From assembly GCF_000378505.1 (NCBI RefSeq), contig NZ_KB900002.1, forward strand, positions 10,564-74,563: a stretch of 64,000 nt of DNA, given 5' to 3'. Both the position numbers and the translations under genes were made by a program. The DNA comes from Modicisalibacter luteus DSM 23508. GTDB lineage: Bacteria > Pseudomonadota > Gammaproteobacteria > Pseudomonadales > Halomonadaceae. Shown piece after piece: positions 42,112-51,347 of the stretch. Below the pieces are notes generated by a model. The model ran no database searches. It worked only from the letters and a program-made list of their open reading frames with translations, and was not told the origin of the DNA. Position 1 is the first letter of the stretch; the number at the start of each line of letters is the position of its first letter.

Positions 42112-43161
42112 CTAACTTGCAACGTCTTCGCCCTGGTGCACACAGCGCGTAATGTCCTCTGTGGACGGCACGAATTCTTCCCGCACCATCAGAATCAGTG
42201 CATTGGTATTGAACCGGTGATCGTGCGCGGGATGGCAGTTGATAGTCCCATCCTCCGCAACGGAAGCCATGAGCGTACCCATGCCCGCTGACATGAGCCG
42301 GCAGGTCACGTCGGCCCATACGGCATCTTCCAACTGCACCGGATAAAGCATGGCGTGATCGTCATGGTGGGTGAACAGGTTCTCCAGGATTTTCTCCGCA
42401 CCTGGCGCGACCAGAGAACGCACGAGCATTTCAGGGTAAGCACGGATCGGGCGCAGGGTCGTGTTGGCCCCAGCCAGCTCGGTGCGGCGACGGTTCCCTT
42501 CATGGACGCACTCCGCCACCGTGTAAGGCTGGGCATCACCGCAACTGCCCTGCAGCTGCATCAGCACATCCAGCGTGATGCTGTCGGTCACCCGACTGTA
42601 TTCATCACGAGCCAGAATGATAATGGCCCGGGCCTGCGCGGGCGTGACGGCCTCCAACGCCTGGGGATCGGCAGGCTCACCATGATGATGTACGACCCCA
42701 TCTCGCGCAGGCTCTCGGGCAGCCCATCGGGAAAGGCATCGGTGAGAATCTGCACAGGCACGTCCCCAAGCGACTCGGTCGTGCGCAGTTGAGCCACGAG
42801 CCGCTCGAAATAGACAGCCGCGTTGTTGTTGGGACTGTTGATGATCAGTACATGATCTTGCAACTTCCACCTCCAGCGGCCCTTGATCATGGATTCCTTA
42901 CGTTTGAGGCGGTAGTCGATGTAGTCGCTGGCCAGCTGTGCCAGCAAGGTAATACCGGCGACATAGAGCAACACCACGGTTGCGGTCCGCCCCAGTGGGG
43001 TCGCGGCCGAAAAGTCGCCATAGCCCACCGTGGTCATGGTCGTGAGCTTCAGCCAGAGTGAATCCTCCCAGCCCAGGCCCTCGAAGACCACCATCGCGAG
43101 AGTATGCAGACCCGTCAGCGCCATCAGCCAATAGAACGCCCGGTGTCCCCTGTCGCTGCAT
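42112..43161 (-). pseudogene. Two-helix potassium channel with TrkA-N domain, two frameshifts
   Basis: Reconstructed protein: MQRQG then (after one extra G at about 43145) HRAFYWLMALTGLHTLAMVVF, the selectivity filter TTVGYGDFS, second helix, and a NAD-binding RCK/TrkA-N domain (DHVLIINSPNNNAAVYFERLV). At about 42695, in a GGGG run after REMG, one base is missing and the protein continues in another frame as VVHHHGEPADPQALEAV ... RAIIILARDEYS ... RLMSAGMGTLMASV. Both breaks fall in G runs. The channel interrupts the narG-narH order. Related to Kch-like channels. Confidence 0.78.
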
Positions 43162-43429
43162 CAATGGCAGCGTGCGGAGTGATTGCTGCCTAGCTTACTC
43201 CTAAAACAGCGTTTTGCTATGAAACGAAAGGAGAGGAATCGAGCTGACTTGATTGAACTCATTCCAGGCATCGAGACGATGAATCTGATCTGGCTGAGAG
43301 GCCCCAGGTTGACTCTAGTCAACGCACCTCGCCGGCATCCCCCGCATAGTGCCCGCCAAGTGCTGCTTCGACGCTTCTAGTGGAGCTGAACGCGAGCGCA
43401 GAATCGCCAACGTTCTTGAGGAACTCTTC

Positions 43430-43834
43430 ATGGCCATCGCCAACTACGCCGGCCTGCTCGCTGAAGCCCATCGTCAGCCCGAGCCCCAACGCCTGCTGTT
43501 CGTGTTCGCCAAGGCAGAATTGCCGGACAATCCCGATGCGCAGCAGCGCGAACGCTTCGAGCAAGGGGAAGGCGGCGTGCTGACACCAGCGCTGTGCGTC
43601 GACAAGACGCTGGATGAGCTGAGTGACATGACTTCCCTGATCGAGGAGTCCCATCGCACCGGTGTGAGCTGGGATATCGTCTTCGTCGCCGCCCTGGCTG
43701 GCGACGGCGTGAATCCGCCCACCAGCGAGGAAGCCGAGGGCCCCCTGCAGCGCATGGTCGAGGCCCTGCAGATGGGCAGCATCAGTAATTTCCTGGCCTT
43801 CGATCGCCAGGGCAATGCTGTCGATATCCAGTAG
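43430..43834 (+). CDS. Conserved hypothetical protein
   Basis: 134 residues from ATG 43430 (GAGGAA 7 bp upstream). Conserved blocks: PEPQRLLFVFAKAELPDN, GGVLTPALCVDKTLDEL, SWDIVFVAALAG, EAEGPLQRMVEAL and FLAFDRQG. Homologues in pseudomonads are sometimes labelled as ribonucleotide-reductase-related without clear support. The product is small, acidic and cytoplasmic. It is opposite in orientation to narL and the channel remnant, and no function can be given. Confidence 0.65.
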   Translation: MAIANYAGLLAEAHRQPEPQRLLFVFAKAELPDNPDAQQRERFEQGEGGVLTPALCVDKTLDELSDMTSLIEESHRTGVSWDIVFVAALAGDGVNPPTSEEAEGPLQRMVEALQMGSISNFLAFDRQGNAVDIQ

Positions 43835-43871
43835 TCCGCTAAGCTGACGATATCGCGTTTCGATGGGGGGC

Positions 43872-44513
43872 TTACGAGACGCCCTGGTTGACCGCCCATA
43901 CCGCCGCCTCGACCCGCGAGCGCAGGCCAAGCTTCTTGAGCAGGTTCTTGACGTGTACCTTCACCGTGCCCTCGGTGATATCGAGCCGGCGCGCGATCAT
44001 CTTGTTGCTCATGCCGCGGGCCAGCGCACGCAGGATATCCAGCTCGCGCGAGGTCAGCGCCGACAGTGCATCGGCGGGCGCCGCCCGGCCACCGCTGACG
44101 ATACCGGCGAGAATCGCGGCAAGTTGCGGGCTGATCACCAGCTTGCCCTCGGCCGCCTCCTTGATACGCGCCAGCAGGTCCTCGGGCTCCATGTCCTTGA
44201 GCAGGTAGCCATCGGCACCGGCGCGCAGTGCGGCGACCACATCGTCGTCGGCATCGGAGACCGTGAGCATCACGATCCGCGTATCGATGCCATTGCTGCG
44301 CATCTGGCGCAGTGCTTCCAACCCATCCATCTTGGCCATGTTGAGATCCATCAGGATCAGGTCGAGGTCGAGTGAGCCTGCGACGTCGACAGCCTCGGCG
44401 CCGTTGGATGCCTCGCCGGCAATGACCATGTCCGGGTCCATCTCGACCAGTTGGCGCACGCCACGCCGGAACAATGGGTGATCGTCGACGATCAGGATGC
44501 GTGTCTGGCTCAT
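43872..44513 (-). CDS. narL: Nitrate/nitrite response regulator NarL
   Basis: 213 residues, receiver plus LuxR-type helix-turn-helix. Phospho-acceptor Asp is in LILMDLNMAKMDG; C-terminal domain LTSRELDILRALARGMSNKMIARRLDITEGTVKVHVKNLLKKL, typical NarL. ATG 44513 overlaps the narX stop by 4 bp (ATGA). The NarL sites at narG, narK1 and narH fit this regulator. Confidence 0.95.
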   Translation of the reverse strand: MSQTRILIVDDHPLFRRGVRQLVEMDPDMVIAGEASNGAEAVDVAGSLDLDLILMDLNMAKMDGLEALRQMRSNGIDTRIVMLTVSDADDDVVAALRAGADGYLLKDMEPEDLLARIKEAAEGKLVISPQLAAILAGIVSGGRAAPADALSALTSRELDILRALARGMSNKMIARRLDITEGTVKVHVKNLLKKLGLRSRVEAAVWAVNQGVS

Positions 44514-46345
44514 TGGACGCCTCCCAGCATATTGACCGATTCGCTCCCGGTAGTGACCTGCGGAGTGAAGCACAGTATGGCTTCCGTTCCGCCCACGTCG
44601 CGATTGTGCATGTCCAGCGTGCCACCCAGGCCGGCGGCTCGCTCGTTCATGATCGTGGTGCCGTAGTGATTCGGCCGCGCATGCTGCGCAGGCAGCCCCA
44701 CCCCGTCGTCGCGGATGCACACCTTGACCTGACCCGAGTCGGTAGTCTGCAAGTGGATATCGCAGTTTTCGGCCTTGGCGTGGTGGACCACGTTGGATAG
44801 CGCCTCGCGTACGATCTGCAGCACATGAATCTCCTCGTTGGGGGTCAGCGGGCAATGCCGCAACTCGTATTCGAGCAGGATCTTGAGTTCACCACGCTGG
44901 GCAAATTCGCGCACCGTCTCGTTTAGTGCAGCTTCGAGCCCCGGCTCGGTCATCTTCAGACGGAACGTATTGAGCAATTCGCGCAGTTGTCGGTAGGCCG
45001 AGTTGAGGCCTTCGCGCAGTTCGTCGATAACTGCCTCTTGCTCGTCCGCTGAACGCTGCTGGCGAATCAGCGATTGCAGGCGCGCCACCTGGATCTTCAG
45101 GTAGGAGAGCGACTGGGCCAGCGAATCATGCAACTCGCGGGCGATCACCGCGCGCTCATCCATCAGCGCCAGGCGGCGTTGCTCGTCGTTGTTCTGGGAC
45201 AGTGACAGGGTCGTGGCGATCAGTCCCGCCACAGTCTCTACCAAGTCCATCTGCCAACGCTGCGGCGGGCTAATCGCTGGGTACTGCATCAGCAACACGC
45301 CGTAGCGACGGTCGGACTCGCTGACCACCACTGGGCGTACCCTCGGCGGTACACGCTCACCGCTCAGGCAGGTGCCGCAGTCGGGTGCCTGGCAGAAATC
45401 CGGGCGGTCGCCCCGTTGGGTAGAGATGCGCTGGTAGGCACGCTCCGCCTCGCCATGCGACAGACACAAGGTGATCGGGCCGGTACCGGTCACCTGCTCC
45501 AGCCGCTCGAGTACCTCACGAAAATTTTCACTGCCGGGGGTCGAGCTGTTGAGCTGACGGGCGGCCTGGTAGAGCAGACGTAACGACTCGTTGCTGCGCT
45601 TGAGTTCGGCGGTCTTGGCCTCGACCCGCTGCTCGAGCTGCGCATACATCTGCGACAGGCTCTCGTTCATCTGGTTGATGGTGCGCGAAATCAGACCCAG
45701 TTCATCGTCGCCTGCATAGTCCACGTGGCCTTCGAAATCGCCCTGACGCGAACGGTTGACTACATGGAATAGCTCGCGCAGTGGCGGCATCACATCATTG
45801 ACCAGTTTGTACATGGCAATGAACACCAGGATCAGTGTCAGGAACAGGACGATCCCCTGGAACAGGCGCAGCATCTGGATACGCGACTCAGCCTCCTGCT
45901 GCAGTTGGTTGACCAGGCTGTCCACTTCACTGACGAACTTGACGACCTGAGCGGCCAGCGCCTGAGGCGGGCGCGCCTCGGCGGTGAGCAGCACCGGGCG
46001 CAACATGCCCTCCCACGTCTCGACCACCGAGGCATAGCGATCGGCCAAGGGGTGTCGGGGGTCATCGGGGATCAGCTCGGCAATGGCCGGGCTAGCCAGG
46101 CCGACATCGAAGCGCTCGACCTGTTGCCGCAGCACCTCGTCGTCCACTGGCGCCTGCAGACGCGTACTCAACAGCCGATAGGCCTGCATGCGCAGCGAGC
46201 CGGCCTGATTGATGGCCGCGGCATCGCCGCTGGCCGTCTCCGCAATCATGATCGAACCCAGCATGCTGGTCAGGGCGAGGATGACGATCCCCGCCATGGT
46301 GAGACCGGCCCGGAAGATCAACGAGCGGGTAAGCGATTGGGACAT
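44510..46345 (-). CDS. narX: Nitrate sensor histidine kinase NarX
   Basis: 611 residues from ATG 46345 (GGAG 5 bp upstream); the open frame extends nine codons further. Two membrane helices (about 13-35 and 158-178) flank a periplasmic domain that carries the nitrate-binding P box GDAAAINQAGSLRMQAYRL. Then come HAMP, a central Cys-containing module (FCQAPDCGTCLSG), and the HisKA_3 dimerisation domain with phospho-acceptor His in ARELHDSLAQSLSY, and the ATPase domain (REALSNVVHHAKA, DDGVG). Forms an operon with narL. Confidence 0.94.
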   Translation of the reverse strand: MSQSLTRSLIFRAGLTMAGIVILALTSMLGSIMIAETASGDAAAINQAGSLRMQAYRLLSTRLQAPVDDEVLRQQVERFDVGLASPAIAELIPDDPRHPLADRYASVVETWEGMLRPVLLTAEARPPQALAAQVVKFVSEVDSLVNQLQQEAESRIQMLRLFQGIVLFLTLILVFIAMYKLVNDVMPPLRELFHVVNRSRQGDFEGHVDYAGDDELGLISRTINQMNESLSQMYAQLEQRVEAKTAELKRSNESLRLLYQAARQLNSSTPGSENFREVLERLEQVTGTGPITLCLSHGEAERAYQRISTQRGDRPDFCQAPDCGTCLSGERVPPRVRPVVVSESDRRYGVLLMQYPAISPPQRWQMDLVETVAGLIATTLSLSQNNDEQRRLALMDERAVIARELHDSLAQSLSYLKIQVARLQSLIRQQRSADEQEAVIDELREGLNSAYRQLRELLNTFRLKMTEPGLEAALNETVREFAQRGELKILLEYELRHCPLTPNEEIHVLQIVREALSNVVHHAKAENCDIHLQTTDSGQVKVCIRDDGVGLPAQHARPNHYGTTIMNERAAGLGGTLDMHNRDVGGTEAILCFTPQVTTGSESVNMLGGVQ

Positions 46346-46461
46346 GCGCGCTCCGAACAGGACTACCTCCAATGCCTCGCTGTTGCTTCAGCGGGCCCCA
46401 ATGCAATCCTGAACTTCTTAAAAGTGTTGATAAAACAAACCGTTGGACAGAAACCTCAGGC

Positions 46462-46477
46462 TACCTCTTAAGGAGTA
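46462..46477 (+). promoter_or_regulatory. NarL 7-2-7 site upstream of narK1
   Basis: TACCTCT-TA-AGGAGTA. Centre 51 bp before the FNR box centre, nearly the same as at narG (52) and narH (50). Confidence 0.8.
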
Positions 46478-46513
46478 GCCAGGCTAGCCTACCCGTTCCC
46501 CCCGCGGACTCCC

Positions 46514-46555
46514 TTGATTCGAGTCAACAAAGGCCGAGTGCATCGTGCCTATGGT
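46514..46555 (+). promoter_or_regulatory. narK1 promoter: FNR box plus -10
   Basis: Box TTGAT-tcga-GTCAA (46514-46527) and TATGGT (46550-46555), 29.5 bp from the box centre. The box is identical to that upstream of narH. Confidence 0.75.
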
Positions 46556-46584
46556 TGCGTCAGGTTCCACCGGGAGGGCTCGCG

Positions 46585-47901
46585 ATGGCAAGCCAACAAG
46601 TCAAACAGTTATCCGTGCTCACTCTGAGTACGACAGCCTTCACCCTGTGCTTCGCCGTCTGGGTGATGTTCGCCATTATCGGCATACCCATCAAGGCAGA
46701 GCTGGGCTTGACGGAAACCCAGTTCGGCCTGCTGGCCTCGACGCCCGTGCTCACCGGCGCGCTGAGCCGGTTGCCACTGGGCATGCTCACCGACCGTTTC
46801 GGCGGCCGTATCGTGTTCACCGTACTGCTGCTCAGCACGATCGTACCGATCTGGCTGATTTCGGAAGCCACTGCCTACTGGCAGTTTCTGGTATTGGGGC
46901 TATTTGTCGGCCTGGCCGGCGGTTCCTTCGCTGTGGGCATCGCCTATACCGCGCGCTGGTTCAGCAAGGCTCGCCAAGGCTTCGCCATGGGCATCTTCGG
47001 TGCCGGCAACGCCGGCGCGGCGATCACCAAGTTTGTCGCCCCGAGCCTGGTGGTGGCCTTCGGCTGGCAGATGGTACCGCGCGTCTATGCGGTCGCCATG
47101 CTGGTCATGGCCGTGGTGTTCTGGCTGTTCACCTTCACCGACAAGACCCACCAGCTAAGTGCGAACGTCTCGCTGAAGCAGCAGCTCGCTCCGCTCAAGG
47201 ACGCCCGAGTGTGGCGTTACTGCCAGTACTACTCGATCGTCTTTGGCGGCTACGTGGCGCTGTCATTGTGGCTGACCAAGTACTACATCGGTGAGTACGG
47301 CCTGTCGCTCCAGACCGCCGCATTGATCGCCACGATATTTATTCTGCCTTCCGGCGTGATCCGTGCGCTCGGTGGCTGGCTCTCCGACAGGTTCGGCGCC
47401 CATTCGGTGACCTGGTGGGTCATGTGGACCGCCTGGATCTGCCTGTTCCTGCTGTCGTACCCGAAGACCCAGATGACCGTGCAGACGGTCGAAGGTTCCG
47501 CCGAGTTCGCTCTCGGCCTGAATGTATGGGTCTTCACTGCCCTGCTGTTCGTGGTGGGCATCGCCTGGGGTTTCGGCAAGGCCTCGGTGTTCAAGTACAT
47601 CGCCAACGACTTCCCCAACGACATCGGCGTGGTCTCCGGCATCGTCGGCCTGTTTGGCGGCGTGGGCGGTTTCCTGCTGCCGGTAATGTTCGGCGTGCTG
47701 CTCGATGCCACCGGCGTCAACAGCACCATCTTCATGCTGCTCTACGGCATCACCTGCGTTTCCCTGCTGTGGATGTACTTCGCCGAAGTGCGCCGCAGCG
47801 ATTACTTCGCGCGTCCCGATACCCACCCCGCCGTGGTCCAGGACGCCGCTCTCGTATCCCGTACCCAACCCGTTTCACAGGCTCAGGAGGAATCACCATG
47901 A
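46585..47901 (+). CDS. narK1: Nitrate/nitrite transporter NarK1 (MFS)
   Basis: 438 residues, twelve hydrophobic helices, NarK/NasA family of the major facilitator superfamily. Signature regions: MFAIIGIPIKAELGLTETQFG, RLPLGMLTDRFGGR, GLAGGSFAVGIAYTARWF, the nitrate-signature FGAGNAGAAI and, in the C half, GWLSDRFGAHSV and VVSGIVGLFGGVGGFLLP. This is the NarK1 type (proton/nitrate symport in tandem pairs). GGGAGG precedes ATG 46585. The stop overlaps the narK2 start by 4 bp. Confidence 0.92.
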   Translation: MASQQVKQLSVLTLSTTAFTLCFAVWVMFAIIGIPIKAELGLTETQFGLLASTPVLTGALSRLPLGMLTDRFGGRIVFTVLLLSTIVPIWLISEATAYWQFLVLGLFVGLAGGSFAVGIAYTARWFSKARQGFAMGIFGAGNAGAAITKFVAPSLVVAFGWQMVPRVYAVAMLVMAVVFWLFTFTDKTHQLSANVSLKQQLAPLKDARVWRYCQYYSIVFGGYVALSLWLTKYYIGEYGLSLQTAALIATIFILPSGVIRALGGWLSDRFGAHSVTWWVMWTAWICLFLLSYPKTQMTVQTVEGSAEFALGLNVWVFTALLFVVGIAWGFGKASVFKYIANDFPNDIGVVSGIVGLFGGVGGFLLPVMFGVLLDATGVNSTIFMLLYGITCVSLLWMYFAEVRRSDYFARPDTHPAVVQDAALVSRTQPVSQAQEESP

Positions 47902-49313
47902 GTACCATGCAGCCCATCGGCGCAAGCCCTGGAAGAGGGCCGGTCCTTGTCGACTGGCGACCGGAGGACAAGAGCTTCTGGTCATCCATCGGCAAGCCCA
48001 TCGCCAAGCGCAACCTGTGGGTCTCGATCCCCGCCCTGCTATTGTCGTTTGCGGTGTGGATGGTGTGGAGCGTGGTGGTGGTCAACCTGCCACGTGTCGG
48101 TTTCACCTACACCACCAACGAGCTGTTCCTGCTGGCTTCGCTGCCGGCCCTGTCGGGCGCCACGCTGCGCATCTTCTACTCGTTCATGGTGCCGATCTTC
48201 GGTGGCCGGCGCTGGACGGCGATCTCCACCTTCTCGCTGGCGATCCCGGCGGTGGGCATCGGCTTCGCCACCCAGTCTCCTGACACGCCCTACGCGATCA
48301 TGGTATTGCTGGCGGTCCTGTGTGGCTTCGGCGGCGGCAACTTCGCCTCCAGCATGGCCAACATCAACTACTTCTTTCCCAAGGATGAGAAAGGCACTGC
48401 GCTGGGCCTGAATGCTGGCCTGGGCAATCTGGGTGTCTCGGTAGTGCAGTTCGTGGTGCCACTGGTAATTACCGCCAGCGTATTCGGCGGCCTGGGTGGC
48501 GAGCCACTAACGCTGACCAAGGATGGCGCTTCCCAGCCGATCTGGCTGCAGAATGCCGGCTTCATCTGGGTACCGTTCATCCTGATCACTGCCGTGGCTG
48601 CCTGGTTCGGCATGAATGACATCGCCGATGCCAGGGCATCCTTCCGTGAGCAGGCGATCATCTTCAAGCGCAAGCACAACTGGCTGATGTGCTGGCTGTA
48701 TGTGGGCACCTTCGGCTCGTTCATCGGCTTTTCCGCTGGCTTCCCGATGTTGATCTCCAACCAGTTCCCCGACGCCAATGCCATGCAGTCTGCCTTCCTT
48801 GGCCCGTTGGTGGGTGCCCTGCTGCGCCCGGTGGGCGGCTGGGTTTCCGACAAGCTGGGCGGCGCCACAGTAACGTTGTGGACCTTTGGGGGTATGGCGG
48901 TGGCGGTCTTCGGCGTCATCGCTTTCCTGCCCAGCGCCGACAGTGCCGGCAACTTCTGGGGCTTCCTGGCCATGTTCATGGTGCTGTTCGCCCTCTCCGG
49001 CATCGGTAACGGCTCCACGTTCCGCATGATTCCGGTGATCTTCATGACCCAGCACCTGCGCCAGGCCGGTGATGACGCCCAGGCTCAGGAGCAGGCCGCC
49101 AAGCAGGCCGCCAAGGAAGCCGGTGCGGTCCTCGGTTTCACCTCGGCGATTGGTGGCTACGGTGGCTTCTTCATTCCCAAGAGCTACGGCACATCGATCG
49201 CCCTGACCGGTAGTGTCGAGGGTGCCCTGATCGCCTTTGTCATCTTCTACGTGAGCTGTATTGCCATGACCTGGTGGTACTACGCTCGCAAGAATGCCGA
49301 GGCGCCGTGCTGA
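47898..49313 (+). CDS. narK2: Nitrate/nitrite antiporter NarK2 (MFS)
   Basis: 471 residues from ATG 47898 (CAGGAGG 8 bp upstream), overlapping narK1 by ATGA. N-terminal extension with PIGASPGRGPVLVDWRPED, then NarK2-type helices: VWMVWSVVVVNLPRVGF, LPALSGATLRIFYSFMVPIFGGRRW, GFGGGNFASSMANINYFFP, LNAGLGNLGVSVVQF and AIGGYGGFFIPKSYGTS. The tandem NarK1-NarK2 arrangement matches that of pseudomonads and paracocci, where NarK2 exchanges nitrate for nitrite. Followed by a terminator. Confidence 0.92.
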   Translation: MSTMQPIGASPGRGPVLVDWRPEDKSFWSSIGKPIAKRNLWVSIPALLLSFAVWMVWSVVVVNLPRVGFTYTTNELFLLASLPALSGATLRIFYSFMVPIFGGRRWTAISTFSLAIPAVGIGFATQSPDTPYAIMVLLAVLCGFGGGNFASSMANINYFFPKDEKGTALGLNAGLGNLGVSVVQFVVPLVITASVFGGLGGEPLTLTKDGASQPIWLQNAGFIWVPFILITAVAAWFGMNDIADARASFREQAIIFKRKHNWLMCWLYVGTFGSFIGFSAGFPMLISNQFPDANAMQSAFLGPLVGALLRPVGGWVSDKLGGATVTLWTFGGMAVAVFGVIAFLPSADSAGNFWGFLAMFMVLFALSGIGNGSTFRMIPVIFMTQHLRQAGDDAQAQEQAAKQAAKEAGAVLGFTSAIGGYGGFFIPKSYGTSIALTGSVEGALIAFVIFYVSCIAMTWWYYARKNAEAPC

Positions 49314-49345
49314 TCCACCTAACGCCTGGATAACCCGAGTATCGA

Positions 49346-49376
49346 GACGAGCCGGCCATTGCCGGCTCGTCTTTTT
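49346..49376 (+). terminator. Rho-independent terminator of narK1K2
   Basis: GACGAGCCGGC-catt-GCCGGCTCGTC then TTTTT, 33 bp after narK2. It separates the transporter transcript from narHJI. Confidence 0.92.
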
Positions 49377-49424
49377 CGTTATCGCGGCACGGCTACCCCC
49401 AAAGAGCCCGCCCTCGAGGCCCCC

Positions 49425-49508
49425 TACCTCCAAAGGCATAGCATTCCCAGAAAAACACTTTCCTGACAATGAGTTGCAAGACTCTCTTCCTCTACCCCCA
49501 AGGGAGTA
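49425..49508 (+). promoter_or_regulatory. Two NarL sites upstream of narH
   Basis: TACCTCC-AA-AGGCATA (49425-49440, one mismatch) and TACCCCC-AA-GGGAGTA (49493-49508). The second is centred 50 bp before the FNR box. Confidence 0.7.
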
Positions 49509-49543
49509 CACGCCCGGCGGTGCCAAGCAGTGGGCCCAACGAC

Positions 49544-49557
49544 TTGATTCGAGTCAA
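49544..49557 (+). promoter_or_regulatory. FNR/ANR box upstream of narH
   Basis: TTGAT-tcga-GTCAA, nine of ten conserved bases and identical to the narK1 box. narH begins 156 bp downstream, so narHJI has its own promoter. Confidence 0.75.
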
Positions 49558-49712
49558 AAACCCCGCCGCTCAAAAGGCCCAAAGTGGCTTCCAACACGAC
49601 GCTTCAACGGGTCCAGGGAGACATCGTGCAGCGGCCTGAACCGGCGAACACCGCCTGGCCTGATGCACCGCTGCCGACTGGTTGAAGACACAACTACCGC
49701 GGAGACCGTGAT

Positions 49713-51347
49713 ATGAAAATTCGCTCACAGGTGGGCATGGTCCTCAACCTCGACAAGTGTATCGGTTGTCACACCTGTTCGGTGACCTGCAAGAATGTCT
49801 GGACCAGCCGCGAGGGGGTCGAGTACGCCTGGTTCAACAACGTCGAGACCAAACCCGGCGTTGGCTATCCCAAGGAGTGGGAAAACCAGCAGAAGTGGAA
49901 GGGTGGCTGGCTGCGCAACAAGAACGGCTCTATTCAGCCGCGCATCGGAGGGCGTTACCGCGTGCTGGCCAAGCTGTTCGCCAACCCGGACCTGCCCGAG
50001 ATCGACGACTACTACGAGCCGTTCGACTTCGACTACCAGCACCTGCACAAGGCCGGCGAAGGCAAGCATCAGCCTGTGGCACGTCCGCGCAGCGCCATCA
50101 CCGGCCAGCGCATGAACAAGATCGAGTGGGGTCCCAACTGGGAAGAGATTCTCGGCACCGAATTCTCCAAGCGCCGCAAGGACGCCAACTTCGAGAAGGT
50201 CCAGGCCGATATCTACGGCCAGTTCGAGAACACCTTCATGATGTACCTGCCGCGCCTGTGCGAGCACTGCCTCAACCCGACGTGTGTGGCGTCGTGCCCG
50301 AGTGGCGCGATCTACAAGCGCGAGGAAGACGGCATCGTACTGATCGACCAGGACAAGTGCCGCGGCTGGCGCATGTGCATCTCGGGCTGCCCGTACAAGA
50401 AGATCTACTACAACTGGAAGACCGGCAAGTCCGAGAAGTGCATCTTCTGCTATCCGCGCATAGAGTCCGGCATACCGACGATCTGCTCCGAGACCTGCGT
50501 GGGTCGCATCCGCTATCTGGGTGTGATGCTCTACGACGCCGATCGCATCCAGGAAGTAGCGTCGTCTCCCGACGAGCGTGACCTGTACCATCGCCAGCGC
50601 GATATCTTCCTCGACCCCTTCGACCCCGAGGTGATCGCCCAGGCCAAGCGTGACGGTATCCCCGAGAACGTGATCAAGGCCGCTCAAGCCTCGCCGGTCT
50701 ACAAGCTGGCCATGGACTGGGGCCTGGCACTGCCGCTGCACCCGGAGTACCGCACCCTGCCGATGGTGTGGTACGTGCCGCCGCTCTCACCAATCCAGTC
50801 CGCCGCCGAGGCTGGCCATATCGAAAGCGACGGCGTACTGCCTGACATCGAGTCGCTGCGCATCCCGGTGCGTTACCTGGCCAACCTGCTGACTGCCGGT
50901 GAGGAGGAGCCCGTGGTGCTCGCGCTCAAGCGTCTGATGGCGATGCGTCTGTACAAGCGTGCCCAGCAGGTCGAGGGGCGTAAAGCCGAGGACGTGCTCG
51001 AGGCGGTGGGCCTGACCGAAGCCCAGGTCGAGGAGATGTACCGCTACCTGGCCATCGCCAACTACGAGGACCGCTTCGTGATCCCCACCAGCCATCGTGA
51101 ACAGACCCGCGAGGCCTTCCCCGAGCGCGGCGGCTGCGGCTTCTCGTTCGGCAACGGCTGCCACGGCGGCGATAGCGACACCAGCCTGTTCGGCGGACGC
51201 AAGCACACCACCACGCTGGTCAAGCCGATGACCCACCGCGACCACGAACATGAAACAGCATCTGTACCGGTGAGCGGCGTCAGCCACTTCACCCCGAAGC
51301 CGGCCCAGCCGAAACGCCCCGCGCCGGAGGAAGAATCCAATGCGTAG
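49713..51347 (+). CDS. narH: Respiratory nitrate reductase beta subunit NarH
   Basis: 544 residues. Iron-sulfur electron-transfer subunit between NarI and NarG. First cluster motif CIGCHTCSVTCKNVW (residues 16-30), then CEHCLNPTCVASCPSGAIY, CRGWRMCISGCPYKK (with the Trp characteristic of the [3Fe-4S] site) and CIFCYPRIESG...CSETCVGRIRYLG. All four cluster sets are intact. It starts an operon narH-narJ-narI, which lacks narG. The overlap with narJ is 8 bp. Confidence 0.96.
   Translation: MKIRSQVGMVLNLDKCIGCHTCSVTCKNVWTSREGVEYAWFNNVETKPGVGYPKEWENQQKWKGGWLRNKNGSIQPRIGGRYRVLAKLFANPDLPEIDDYYEPFDFDYQHLHKAGEGKHQPVARPRSAITGQRMNKIEWGPNWEEILGTEFSKRRKDANFEKVQADIYGQFENTFMMYLPRLCEHCLNPTCVASCPSGAIYKREEDGIVLIDQDKCRGWRMCISGCPYKKIYYNWKTGKSEKCIFCYPRIESGIPTICSETCVGRIRYLGVMLYDADRIQEVASSPDERDLYHRQRDIFLDPFDPEVIAQAKRDGIPENVIKAAQASPVYKLAMDWGLALPLHPEYRTLPMVWYVPPLSPIQSAAEAGHIESDGVLPDIESLRIPVRYLANLLTAGEEEPVVLALKRLMAMRLYKRAQQVEGRKAEDVLEAVGLTEAQVEEMYRYLAIANYEDRFVIPTSHREQTREAFPERGGCGFSFGNGCHGGDSDTSLFGGRKHTTTLVKPMTHRDHEHETASVPVSGVSHFTPKPAQPKRPAPEEESNA

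Noticed and set aside
43249-43262. FNR-like box TTGAT-tgaa-CTCAT upstream of the hypothetical gene at 43430
   Set aside because: Only seven of ten conserved bases, no -10 at the expected spacing and far from the start.
43183-43380. 65-codon frame on the plus strand between the channel remnant and the hypothetical gene
   Set aside because: Basic, Arg/Pro-rich composition late in the frame, no family likeness and only a weak start.
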